A DNA stretch of 64,000 nucleotides. It comes from Aquitalea palustris. GTDB lineage: Bacteria > Pseudomonadota > Gammaproteobacteria > Burkholderiales > Chromobacteriaceae. Shown piece after piece: positions 8,627 through 16,700 of this stretch (position 1 is its first letter; each line of letters begins with the position of its first letter). Position numbers and translations under genes: made by a program. The stretch spans positions 1-64,000 of the forward strand of contig NZ_RFAR01000001.1 in the NCBI RefSeq assembly GCF_003693445.1. The letters are read 5' to 3'. The notes under the pieces are model-generated. The model did no database searches. It was not told where the DNA came from and saw only the letters and a program-made list of their open reading frames with translations.

Positions 8627-9659
8627 GTTTCACCACCAGGTTGGCCAGTGTCAGCCCGGATGCTTCCATGCCGCTTTGCAACTGGGCTGCATGTTGCTGG
8701 ATCAGGCCACCGGCCTCGTCTTCTTCCGCCACAAAGGATACCTGCACGTTCTGCCCCACCAGCCGCACCCGCGCAGACAAGCCACCCAGCGCCGGCAGGC
8801 TGAGTGACAAGGAAGTGCTCCATACACCAGCCTCGTCGGCACCAAGGCTGCCGGTACGTTCCTGGGTTTCTTCCTGCTGAATCTGCAATTGCATGGGCTG
8901 GCCAGGCCAGGCATAGCCATTCAGCTGCAGTTGCTGGTTTTCCACGATATCCAGCTGGCGCTGCACCAGATTAGCCAGTTCTGGTGCCACCGTTCGGGGG
9001 CTCAGCGTATTACCGGAGGTGGAATTATTGCTGGAGGCATGACTAGCCAGATCATCATTCAGCTTGCTGAGCAGGCGCGACTGCGGCTCCTGCTGTACCT
9101 GACTCAGGTTGTGACGGCCGTCCAGCCATTCCTTGAGATGAGACTCATAAAACAAGCCGCTCTGACTGACATTGTCTTTCAGGTTCTGTGCCAGATTGGC
9201 TGGTGTTTGCGTGGCTGCATCCAGGCTCAGATCGGTCGCAGGCAAGCCGGGCTTGCTGGTCTGCAACATGCCGGTAAGGTATTTGGAGGCCGGGCTCAAT
9301 TGCACTTCCACCGAGCCATCTTGCGGCATTTCCTTGCTCTGCTCCTGCAGGGCAAAGCTGAGGGTCGGGGTCAGGGTCGCCACTTTCAGCGACAGGGTAT
9401 TGCCACTGACCGTCATGCCTTGCGGCACGATCAGGTTGAACAGGCTGTTCTTGATCAGCACCGATAGCTGCTGGCCATTGTCCTTGCTGTCGACGACCTG
9501 GGCATCTACCTGCTCGCCCAGCATCAATGGCGGCAGCTTGGCCGGCAGTACGCTGGCGTCCAGCAGCGCCCTGCCCCCCTCCAGCAACAGGCGGACGGAG
9601 GAGACGGTTTGCGGTGCCAGGGTGCCAGTGCTGATGGCGGGGGGCAGGGATGGAATCAT
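8604..9659 (-). CDS. Flagellar hook-length control (FliK) domain protein
   Basis: A 351-residue protein with a low-complexity, Gln/Ser-rich N-terminal two-thirds and a compact C-terminal domain of FliK/Flg_hook type (VWSTSLSLSLPALGGLSARVRLVGQNV, then a C-terminal helix). FliK proteins measure hook length and signal FlhB. Here the gene directly precedes the FlhB-like small gene. Because the cluster encodes late filament genes, this may be a second FliK paralogue in addition to one in a main hook-basal-body locus. The start overlaps the preceding stop by 4 bases (ATGA). Confidence 0.78.
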   Translation of the reverse strand: MIPSLPPAISTGTLAPQTVSSVRLLLEGGRALLDASVLPAKLPPLMLGEQVDAQVVDSKDNGQQLSVLIKNSLFNLIVPQGMTVSGNTLSLKVATLTPTLSFALQEQSKEMPQDGSVEVQLSPASKYLTGMLQTSKPGLPATDLSLDAATQTPANLAQNLKDNVSQSGLFYESHLKEWLDGRHNLSQVQQEPQSRLLSKLNDDLASHASSNNSTSGNTLSPRTVAPELANLVQRQLDIVENQQLQLNGYAWPGQPMQLQIQQEETQERTGSLGADEAGVWSTSLSLSLPALGGLSARVRLVGQNVQVSFVAEEDEAGGLIQQHAAQLQSGMEASGLTLANLVVKHGTVSQD

Positions 9660-10015
9660 GAGGTGGAATTATTGCGGTATAGCGAGACGATCAGCTCGGC
9701 TTCACTGCGCGAAATACCGCATTGCATTGCGACTTCGGAAGCGGGCATGCCCTGCTTGATCATTTCGATGGCCTGGTTATAGGGGCTGAGCACAGCCGGC
9801 TCACTATTGCGCGACTGTTGTTCCAGCCTGGCCATGAGCCGCGCCATATCGCGCTGCAAGGCGCTGATCTGTTGCTGATGCTGATCCAGGTACATTGTCG
9901 TCAGGCTATCGCGCCGACCTTCCAGCTGATGCAGACGCCAATAGAGGTAGCCGCAAGCAGCCGCCAACCCCAGCAGTAACAAGCCGACCATATAGAAAAA
10001 GAGCGAACCGGACAT
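9656..10015 (-). CDS. DUF2802 membrane-anchored protein
   Basis: A 119-residue protein with one N-terminal membrane helix (about 6-26), a short coiled-coil-prone stretch rich in Gln and Arg, and a C-terminal helix-turn-helix-like segment (IEMIKQGMPASEVAMQCGISRSEAELIVSLY) typical of DUF2802. Such genes are frequent in flagellar clusters of beta- and gammaproteobacteria, with unknown role. The ATG at 10015 has GAGG upstream; the frame extends 7 codons further. Confidence 0.8.
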   Translation of the reverse strand: MSGSLFFYMVGLLLLGLAAACGYLYWRLHQLEGRRDSLTTMYLDQHQQQISALQRDMARLMARLEQQSRNSEPAVLSPYNQAIEMIKQGMPASEVAMQCGISRSEAELIVSLYRNNSTS

Positions 10016-10081
10016 GATGTGAACCTCACGCTGCACTTTTTCTAAGTGTATGGTGAAACCGGCAACAACCCAAGCCAGCCT

Positions 10082-10399
10082 TTATAAAGAATACGTCTTG
10101 AGCAAACGGCTGTTCTGGCTGACGGTTTGCATTTCTTCGCGCATGCGGGCAATCCACTCGGCCATCTGCTGTTGCAGCAGCTCGCGCTGCGCCACCAGTT
10201 GGTGCAGTTTGGCGCGGGTTTCTTCCGGAATGCTGGCCGCGACCGGCTGCAATTGGTGCAGCAGGTCCGCCAGTTCGCTTTCCTGCTGGGCAGCCAGGCG
10301 CGTCACCGATTCAAAATCCTGCGCCTTGCATGCGGCAAGGGCATCCGCCAGCAGCGCGAGCATGGCATCGATTTGCGCAGGCTGGATGCTAGTGTTCAT
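10082..10399 (-). CDS. fliT: Flagellar protein FliT-like (FliD export chaperone)
   Basis: A 105-residue all-helical protein directly after fliS, in the usual position of fliT. FliT chaperones the filament cap FliD and, in enterics, restrains FlhDC. Sequence conservation of FliT is low; the call rests on length, predicted helices, the QxxELxxLLxxL style and position. AGGAG lies five bases upstream of the ATG. Confidence 0.75.
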   Translation of the reverse strand: MNTSIQPAQIDAMLALLADALAACKAQDFESVTRLAAQQESELADLLHQLQPVAASIPEETRAKLHQLVAQRELLQQQMAEWIARMREEMQTVSQNSRLLKTYSL

Positions 10400-10431
10400 G
10401 GTGACTCCTGATGGTGACTTGCCCGACGGGC

Positions 10432-10860
10432 TCAGTAGGCATTGCTGGCCGTACTGGTCGACATGCTGGAACGATTGAGTTCCTGCCAGGCAGGCAGAAT
10501 GGTCTCCAGCAGACGGCGTACCTCGGCCAGGATTTCCAGATCATTCTTCAGGTTGGCAATACTCAGACGCTGCTTCATGTAGATGTAGAGGTCACTCAGG
10601 TTGCCTGCTGCCTCGCTGCCTTGCTGCAAATCCAGCGACTCACGCAGGCCATCGATGATGTCGATGGTCTTGGAAACCAGCCGGGCTTTTTCGTCATAAC
10701 GCTGTGACTCAATGGCATAGCCGGCCTGGTTGATCGCCTTGATGGCACCTTCATAGAGCAATACAACAAGGCCGACCGGGCTGGCGCCGTAGACGGCGGC
10801 CTTAAGCGCATCATCTTCGTAGGCCTTGTTGAACTGCTTGAGCATTTTGGAATTCAGCAT
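10432..10860 (-). CDS. fliS: Flagellin export chaperone FliS
   Basis: A 142-residue cytosolic chaperone that binds the flagellin C-terminus and prevents premature polymerisation. Diagnostic are Y14 in FNKAYEDDALKAAVYGASPVGLVVLLYEGAI, the central YDEKARLVSKTIDIIDGLRESLD, and the YIYMKQRLSIANLKND helix. It lies 24 bases after fliD. The C-terminus is a short Ser/Thr-rich tail. Confidence 0.95.
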   Translation of the reverse strand: MLNSKMLKQFNKAYEDDALKAAVYGASPVGLVVLLYEGAIKAINQAGYAIESQRYDEKARLVSKTIDIIDGLRESLDLQQGSEAAGNLSDLYIYMKQRLSIANLKNDLEILAEVRRLLETILPAWQELNRSSMSTSTASNAY

Positions 10861-10884
10861 GGTTCTTTACCGTGTATTTCTGTC

Positions 10885-12243
10885 CTAAGCCAGCAGGCCG
10901 GACAAGTTACTGGTCGATTGCTGCATTTTCGACAATACGGCATTCAACGCTGTGTATTGCTGGGTATATTGAGTCTGCCGCGCACTCAGCTTGGCGCTCA
11001 TGCTGGTTTGATAGCTGGTTTCAGAGCTAATCAGGCTATTGATGGAAGTCTTGCTGGTTTCAATCACACCATTGGGGCCGAGCAGATCATTCACAGCGCT
11101 GCTCAGACGATCACCAAAACCGGTGTTGCTGGTATTGCCAAACAGATTGGCCACCGCACTTGGATTGGCGCTGAGCGCCTTGTTGAAGGCGGTCTGGTCC
11201 AGCTTGAGCGTGCCATCCTTCTGGATTGAAATCCCGGCCTGCGACAGGTAGGCATAGGAAGAATTGGCATCAACACCCGGAATCGGCGTACTCAGGATGC
11301 CGGTCAGCTTTTGCTGGATTGAAAGTACCGATGCATTGGCCTTCAGACTTCCAGCACGTGCCGAGTCTACCGCAGATTTCACCTGATTGTAGGCATCGAC
11401 AAAACCTTGCAGTGAAGAAGCAATCCCGCTGCTATCCGAGGTCATGGTGACAGTGGACTGGCCCAGCTTGGTAATGTCGACATTGACACCCGAAATCACA
11501 TTAGTCAGGTGGTTGCTGCCAGAAGAGACGCTGACACCATTGACTGTCAACAGGGCATCGCTGGCGGCGGATGACTCCGTGCCAGCCGTAGCACTTTGTG
11601 TCAGCCCCGCCAGAGTAGAACCGGTGGTCGAACCGGAATCGGTGCCACCAGCGGTAATGGAAAAGGCGTTATCGCTACCGGAAGCAGCTGAAGCCAGCAC
11701 CAGCTTGTATTGGCCATTATTCTGCACCACCGAGGCATTCACCCCGGCACCGCTCTGGTTGATGCGGTCAGAAATGGACTGCAGGCTAACGGTATCTGTC
11801 GCACTGGGCGTCAGATTGATCACGGTATTTTTACCAGCGACAGTGAGCGTGAGCGAGGTTGGCGCCCCGCTCAGGGTCGCTTTGGGGTCGGTCACCGCGC
11901 TGCCAGCGAACTGGTCAAACACCAGCTGGCGCGACTTGGCCAACTGCGTCACGTTGAGCGCATAACTGCCAGCCACCCCGCCGGTAGTGGTGGTGACATT
12001 GGCAATGCTGGTATCAGTGGAACTGGCCTTGAATTGCTGCAGAAATGCACCGGTCGACATCTTGCTGGAGGCACTCTGCAAGGCCGACAGGGCGGAGCTG
12101 ATCTGGCCGATCGAGCTCAGTTGGGTATTGTATTTGCTGGAACGCTGCTGACTGCTCTGCAGAGGCTGCTGCTCAATGGTCATCAACTGGCTGACAATAG
12201 ACTGTACATCCAGCGAACCGACACTGGTCGTGATGGAAGCCAT
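10885..12243 (-). CDS. fliD: Flagellar filament capping protein FliD
   Basis: The 452-residue hook-associated protein 2 caps the filament and folds incoming flagellin. The N-terminal MASITTSVGSLDVQSIVSQL and the C-terminal coiled region (YTQQYTALNAVLSKMQQST) are family hallmarks. The middle is Ser/Thr/Gly-rich, as expected for exposed D2-D3 domains. AAGGAGG nine bases upstream of the ATG supports the start. It follows flaG by 37 bases. Confidence 0.96.
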   Translation of the reverse strand: MASITTSVGSLDVQSIVSQLMTIEQQPLQSSQQRSSKYNTQLSSIGQISSALSALQSASSKMSTGAFLQQFKASSTDTSIANVTTTTGGVAGSYALNVTQLAKSRQLVFDQFAGSAVTDPKATLSGAPTSLTLTVAGKNTVINLTPSATDTVSLQSISDRINQSGAGVNASVVQNNGQYKLVLASAASGSDNAFSITAGGTDSGSTTGSTLAGLTQSATAGTESSAASDALLTVNGVSVSSGSNHLTNVISGVNVDITKLGQSTVTMTSDSSGIASSLQGFVDAYNQVKSAVDSARAGSLKANASVLSIQQKLTGILSTPIPGVDANSSYAYLSQAGISIQKDGTLKLDQTAFNKALSANPSAVANLFGNTSNTGFGDRLSSAVNDLLGPNGVIETSKTSINSLISSETSYQTSMSAKLSARQTQYTQQYTALNAVLSKMQQSTSNLSGLLA

Positions 12244-12280
12244 AGGGCACTACCTCCTTACATACTGAATGCTACTGCCG

Positions 12281-12706
12281 TCAGGCTTTATCCTTGAGCA
12301 GCAAACCCTTGAAATCACCGATTGCCTTGGCAATGCGGATGGCATCTTCCGAGGGAATCTGCCGAATCACTTTCTGGGTTTCCTGATCGACAACCTTGAC
12401 GACCTGGATATTGGTGTCTTTGTCGACAGAGAACTCTAGCTGACTGGAGTACAGCTTGGCCACATCATTCAGCTGCTTTACCGAATTCTGCAGTTCCAAT
12501 GGATCTGATTTTTTCTGCTGAGTTCCGTCATTGCTGGCATTTTTCGCCTGGCTTTGCCCCACTGCGGTCACCCCGGCAGTTGAGTTAGGCAAGACCGAAT
12601 TGGCCGTAGCATCAGCGGTATTGCCCTGGATCAGCTGATTTTGCTGACGCGCAGTCGGGGTGGTCGTCAAAGGCAGAACGGGACCATTTGTCGATGATAT
12701 TTGCAT
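12281..12706 (-). CDS. flaG: Flagellar protein FlaG
   Basis: A 141-residue protein with a variable N-terminal half and the conserved FlaG domain at the end (VKQLNDVAKLYSSQLEFSVDKD, then VVKVVDQETQKVIRQIPSED). FlaG influences filament length in polar-flagellate bacteria. The start at 12706 has AGGAG eight bases upstream; the open frame runs 12 codons further. It lies between fliC and fliD, its standard place. Confidence 0.93.
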   Translation of the reverse strand: MQISSTNGPVLPLTTTPTARQQNQLIQGNTADATANSVLPNSTAGVTAVGQSQAKNASNDGTQQKKSDPLELQNSVKQLNDVAKLYSSQLEFSVDKDTNIQVVKVVDQETQKVIRQIPSEDAIRIAKAIGDFKGLLLKDKA

Positions 12707-12727
12707 GGCAAGTACTCCTGTGCAGAC

Positions 12728-12755
12728 GGCCCCGGTTAGCATGCCAACCGAGGCC
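12728..12755 (-). terminator. Hairpin between fliC and flaG
   Basis: An interrupted inverted repeat GGCC-C-CGGTT / AACCG-A-GGCC lies 30 bases after the fliC stop. There is no T-run, so it is either a weak terminator or an RNA-stabilising hairpin that makes fliC mRNA more abundant than the downstream flaG-fliD mRNA. Confidence 0.5.
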
Positions 12756-12784
12756 GGTTCTTCAGCTTATGGCTTCAGTGTAGC

Positions 12785-13627
12785 TTACTGCAGCAGAGTC
12801 AGTGCCGACTGCGACAGCGAGTTGGACTGTTTCAGGATGGAAGTACCGGCCTGTTGCAGAATCTGGTTCTTGGTCAGGTTGGCCGTTTCCGCCGCGAAGT
12901 CCACATCCACGATGCGGCTGTTGGCGGCAGTCAGGTTGGTCACGTAGTTTTGCAGGTTGGCAACCACGGCGTCAAAACGGTTTTGTACCGCACCAAAGGT
13001 GGAGCGAATGTCCGAAACGGTGCCGATGTCGGCGTCCAGTGCCGACAGCTGTGCCTGGGCACCAGTCTGGCTCAACACGTTGATAGTAGCGGTGTTGGTC
13101 AGCGAGGAGTTGTACGACGACAGCTGAGTGGTCAGGTCAGAAGCCGATACCGATACGGTGTTGTCGGTAGAGCCGGACGAACCCACCTGGAAAGTCAGGG
13201 TGTTACCACCGGACAGCAGTTTGGTACCGTTAAACTGGGTAGTTTGCACGATACGCGAAATTTCCTGGGTCAGCTGGTCGACTTCTTTTTGCAGCTGCGA
13301 ACGGTTAGTGTCGCTGACCGAGCCGTTGGCAGACTGGGTGGCGATTTCACGGATACGCTGCAGGTTGTTACCAATCTGACCCAACGCACCTTCAGCCGTT
13401 TGACCAACGGAAGTACCGTCGTTGGCATTACGGATGGCCTGGTTGTTACCACGAATGGCGGAAGTCAGGGTCTGCGAAATGGCCAGACCGGCAGCATCAT
13501 CTTTTGCGCTGTTCACACGCAGGCCAGAGGACAGGCGTTGCAGGGACAGGTTGAGCGCAGTGCTGGAGTTGCTCAGGTTGTTCTGTGCGGTGAGCGACGC
13601 AATATTGGTGTTGACGGTAAGTGCCAT
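12785..13627 (-). CDS. fliC: Flagellin
   Basis: The filament subunit, 280 residues, which is short for flagellin. The conserved D0/D1 ends are complete (MALTVNTNIASLTAQNNL; AGTSILKQSNSLSQSALTLLQ) and the central part is a brief Ser/Thr/Asn-rich stretch (about 140-190) in place of large D2/D3 domains. Those Ser/Thr residues are candidate O-glycosylation sites, which fits the glycosyltransferase gene immediately upstream. It is transcribed from its own sigma-28 promoter at 13679-13705. Only one flagellin gene is in the window. Confidence 0.97.
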   Translation of the reverse strand: MALTVNTNIASLTAQNNLSNSSTALNLSLQRLSSGLRVNSAKDDAAGLAISQTLTSAIRGNNQAIRNANDGTSVGQTAEGALGQIGNNLQRIREIATQSANGSVSDTNRSQLQKEVDQLTQEISRIVQTTQFNGTKLLSGGNTLTFQVGSSGSTDNTVSVSASDLTTQLSSYNSSLTNTATINVLSQTGAQAQLSALDADIGTVSDIRSTFGAVQNRFDAVVANLQNYVTNLTAANSRIVDVDFAAETANLTKNQILQQAGTSILKQSNSLSQSALTLLQ

Positions 13628-13678
13628 GATGATTCTCCTTAGAGCATTCGGGGGGGCGACAGTGTGGGCCTTGATTAG

Positions 13679-13705
13679 TTATCGGCCCCCCCCTGGCAAA
13701 CTTTA
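13679..13705 (-). promoter_or_regulatory. Sigma-28 (FliA) promoter of fliC with poly-G spacer
   Basis: Read on the minus strand, -35 TAAAGTTT (13705-13698), an 11-base spacer, and -10 GCCGATAA (13686-13679) match the enterobacterial FliA consensus at every position. Within and just after the spacer there are eight consecutive Gs. A second homopolymer of seven Cs (minus strand) lies at 13656-13650 in the 5' leader. Transcription should start near 13672, giving a leader of about 45 bases with AAGGAG before the ATG. Confidence 0.93.
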
Positions 13706-13717
13706 GTACCCCCACGA

Positions 13718-16700
13718 TTATTTTTTGTTGATGGCTCCAGTCAAGCCTTGCTGCCAGTCGTCCAGATGGTCTTCCAGCCAATAGTGACGATCCACCCAGG
13801 CACGCAGGGCATCGCCTTCCCGGTACGCCGACTCCAGGTCCTGAATCCGGCTGCGGATGGCGTCTACCCAGGCCTCGGTGGTATTGGGCACTCGGCACAC
13901 CGGTGCATCATTGGTGCGGTAGGGATAGATATCGGTACAAATCACCGGCCAGCCCATGACGCCATATTCCAGCAAGCGCAGATTGCTCTTGGATTCGTTG
14001 AAGGGATTAATTTCCAGCGGGGCAATCGCCAGGTCCAGATTCAGGCTGGCCATTTTTTCCGGATAATCAAGGAAAGGCACGCAGGGATGTTCTTCTGCAA
14101 TGTATGGCCGCATCTCAGGCAGACACATACCCATGAAGACCCATTCGACTTCATCTGCCGTTTGTTTGACGACATCAATGATCAGCGACAGATCTCCCTG
14201 GTGCTGTTGCGCCCCAACCCAGCCCACCCGTGGCTTTTTCCCTTGCCCACGCAAGGAGGAAACCTTACCCCACATATGGCGTGCCAGTCGGTTGGGTACG
14301 ACACGGATATCGTCGATCATGTCGCGGCAGGCCTCGGCCAAGGGCTCGGTCGACACCACCAGCGTGTCAAAATGCTTGAGCATGGCACGCAGGCGCGGGC
14401 GCGCATCCGGCATGGTCTTGCGCCACACCCTGTTCAGAATGCTTTTTTCTGGTAAGGCCCCGACCAGATCATCCAGCCCGAACACCAGGCGCAAGTCAGG
14501 CAGATATTGCCGGTATTGCTTGACTGCATACAGCACACCATCCGTTAGCATGGTATGAATCAGCAATGCGTCCGGATTGAAACGCGCCATCTCCACCACC
14601 GACAGCAAGGGTGCCGCGCCCTTTTCCGGAGAGATCATCGCCACATCCAGCCGTCCGCTTTCCTGCAGAGCATGGAAAGGCAGCGATACACGATATTCGC
14701 CACTACCACCGGGAATGGGCAGACCGAGTACTTTGCTGCGTCCCACTTGGCGCGGCAGCCAGTTCACATCGCGTGTCGGCTCGAAAGCCATGTCCTTGGT
14801 ACGGAAGCCCAGGTGGCGGTTATAGGCCGGATCATTGGCCAACTGTGGCAACCAGCGCTTGAGCACCACGGCCAGTTCCTGCTGCTCGCGCACGGCGGCG
14901 GCCAGCGCCACAGCCGGCTCGTACGTCAGCTTGCCGATACTCTTGGCATGGTGATGCACCATGGTGACATAGGGCGTGAACACATTCAGCAAGCCCTGCT
15001 GCTGCAGCTTGAGGCAGAAGTCCACATCGTTGAACAGTACGGTGAGCTGCTCGGCATCAAAACCGCCAACCGCCAGGTATTTCTCGCGAGACACCATCAG
15101 GCAGGCTGCCGTGACGGCTGAGTAGTTCTGCTCGGTCAGCAGCCGGTTCATATAGCCCGGTGCGTCCAGTTCGGACTTTTCAAATACGTGGTCCGCCACC
15201 GACAACACCCCGCCAGGCAGGCCCAGTACGATGCCGGCGTGCTGGATACTGCCACTTTCCGGGTAGACCAGACGAATGCCCACCGCACCAACTTCCGGGC
15301 GCTGGGCAATGCCGATCATGCGTTCCAGCCATTCGGACTGGATGATTTCGGTATCGTTATTCAGCAATACGATGTATTCGCCACGCGCCTGCTCCACCCC
15401 CAGATTGCACTGGGCGGAGAAATTGAAGGCGTGCGGGTAATCAATAATGCGCACCTGCTGCGGGTAATCCTGCAGCAGATCTTGATAGAAGCGGAAGGTA
15501 TCCGGGTCTTGTGAGCCGTTATCGATGATCAGCAGCTCGAAATGACGATAATCGGTTCGGGCAAACAGGCTCTCCACGCAAGGCTGCAGATACTCCATCT
15601 TGTCGCGGGTGGGAATGATCACCGACACCAATGGCTGCCCCGTCACCTGATACTCCACATGCAGGGTATTGTCGACATAGCCATTCGCCACCGTGGCGGC
15701 AATGCCCAGCCGCTGCAGATGATTTTCCAGCGCCACCCGACGTGCGGCTTCACGCTCATGCTGCACACCCAGCGGCTCAACCGGCAGATGCATCAGCACT
15801 TCATCGATATGCTGCACCACATTCAAACCATAATTCTCGGCCAGACGCAGCAGATGATTCCACACCGCGCAGCCCGGATAGGCTTCGAAACCACCCAGAC
15901 TGGCCAGGCCCTGGTAGGACAGGGCGACCGCAGCGCCGATATAATCCTGTGCGCGCAAATAATCCAGGGCAAAGTCAGGCTTCAGCTGTGGCAATACCTT
16001 ACACTCGGGCTGGGTATAGCTGTCGTGGTCGGTGTAAATCGCCAGTGCCTGCGGGTGCGCGTGAATGGTGTCGCCCATGCGCAGTAGCAGTTGCGGGGCA
16101 GGCATGGTGCCGGCCGGCAGCAGCAGCACCCAGTCGGAAGGCACTTCTCCCAGCAGGCCGTTGAGCGCCATGGTGAACAACTGCGGGTCCTCCAGCGTGT
16201 CCAGTTGCAACCAGCCCAGGGTATCGTTTTCACTGAAAATGGGGTCGGGCATCTCCCAGTCGGCCATCACAATCAGCTTCCAGTTCTTGTATAGCTGCTG
16301 TTGCAGGGCATCAATGGTATTGGCCAGCTGTGCCGCCTCGCTGGCACGTACTGTCATCAGCAGCAAGAATTGTGGCTGTTGCTTCCATTGCAGCAGCATC
16401 CGCTCCGCCATCATTTCGGCATCAATTTCACGTAACTGGTGCTGTTTGTCCCAGCTTTGCCAGGCACGATAGGCATTGGGCCACATCAGTTGCAGACGCT
16501 GATTTTGCACCACTGCTTGCAGCTCTGGGTGATAGCTGGCCAGCGTCGGCAGGAAGGAGGCTGGCAGTACCTGGCGCAGCAGTTCCACCCAGCGGTATGC
16601 TTGGCTTTCCAGTGTGGCATAGCGCAGCAGGTAATCATAAGAGGCCACCTGTAACTGGCGACGCCGTTCGGCATCATCCACCAGCCGCGACAGGGCAGCA

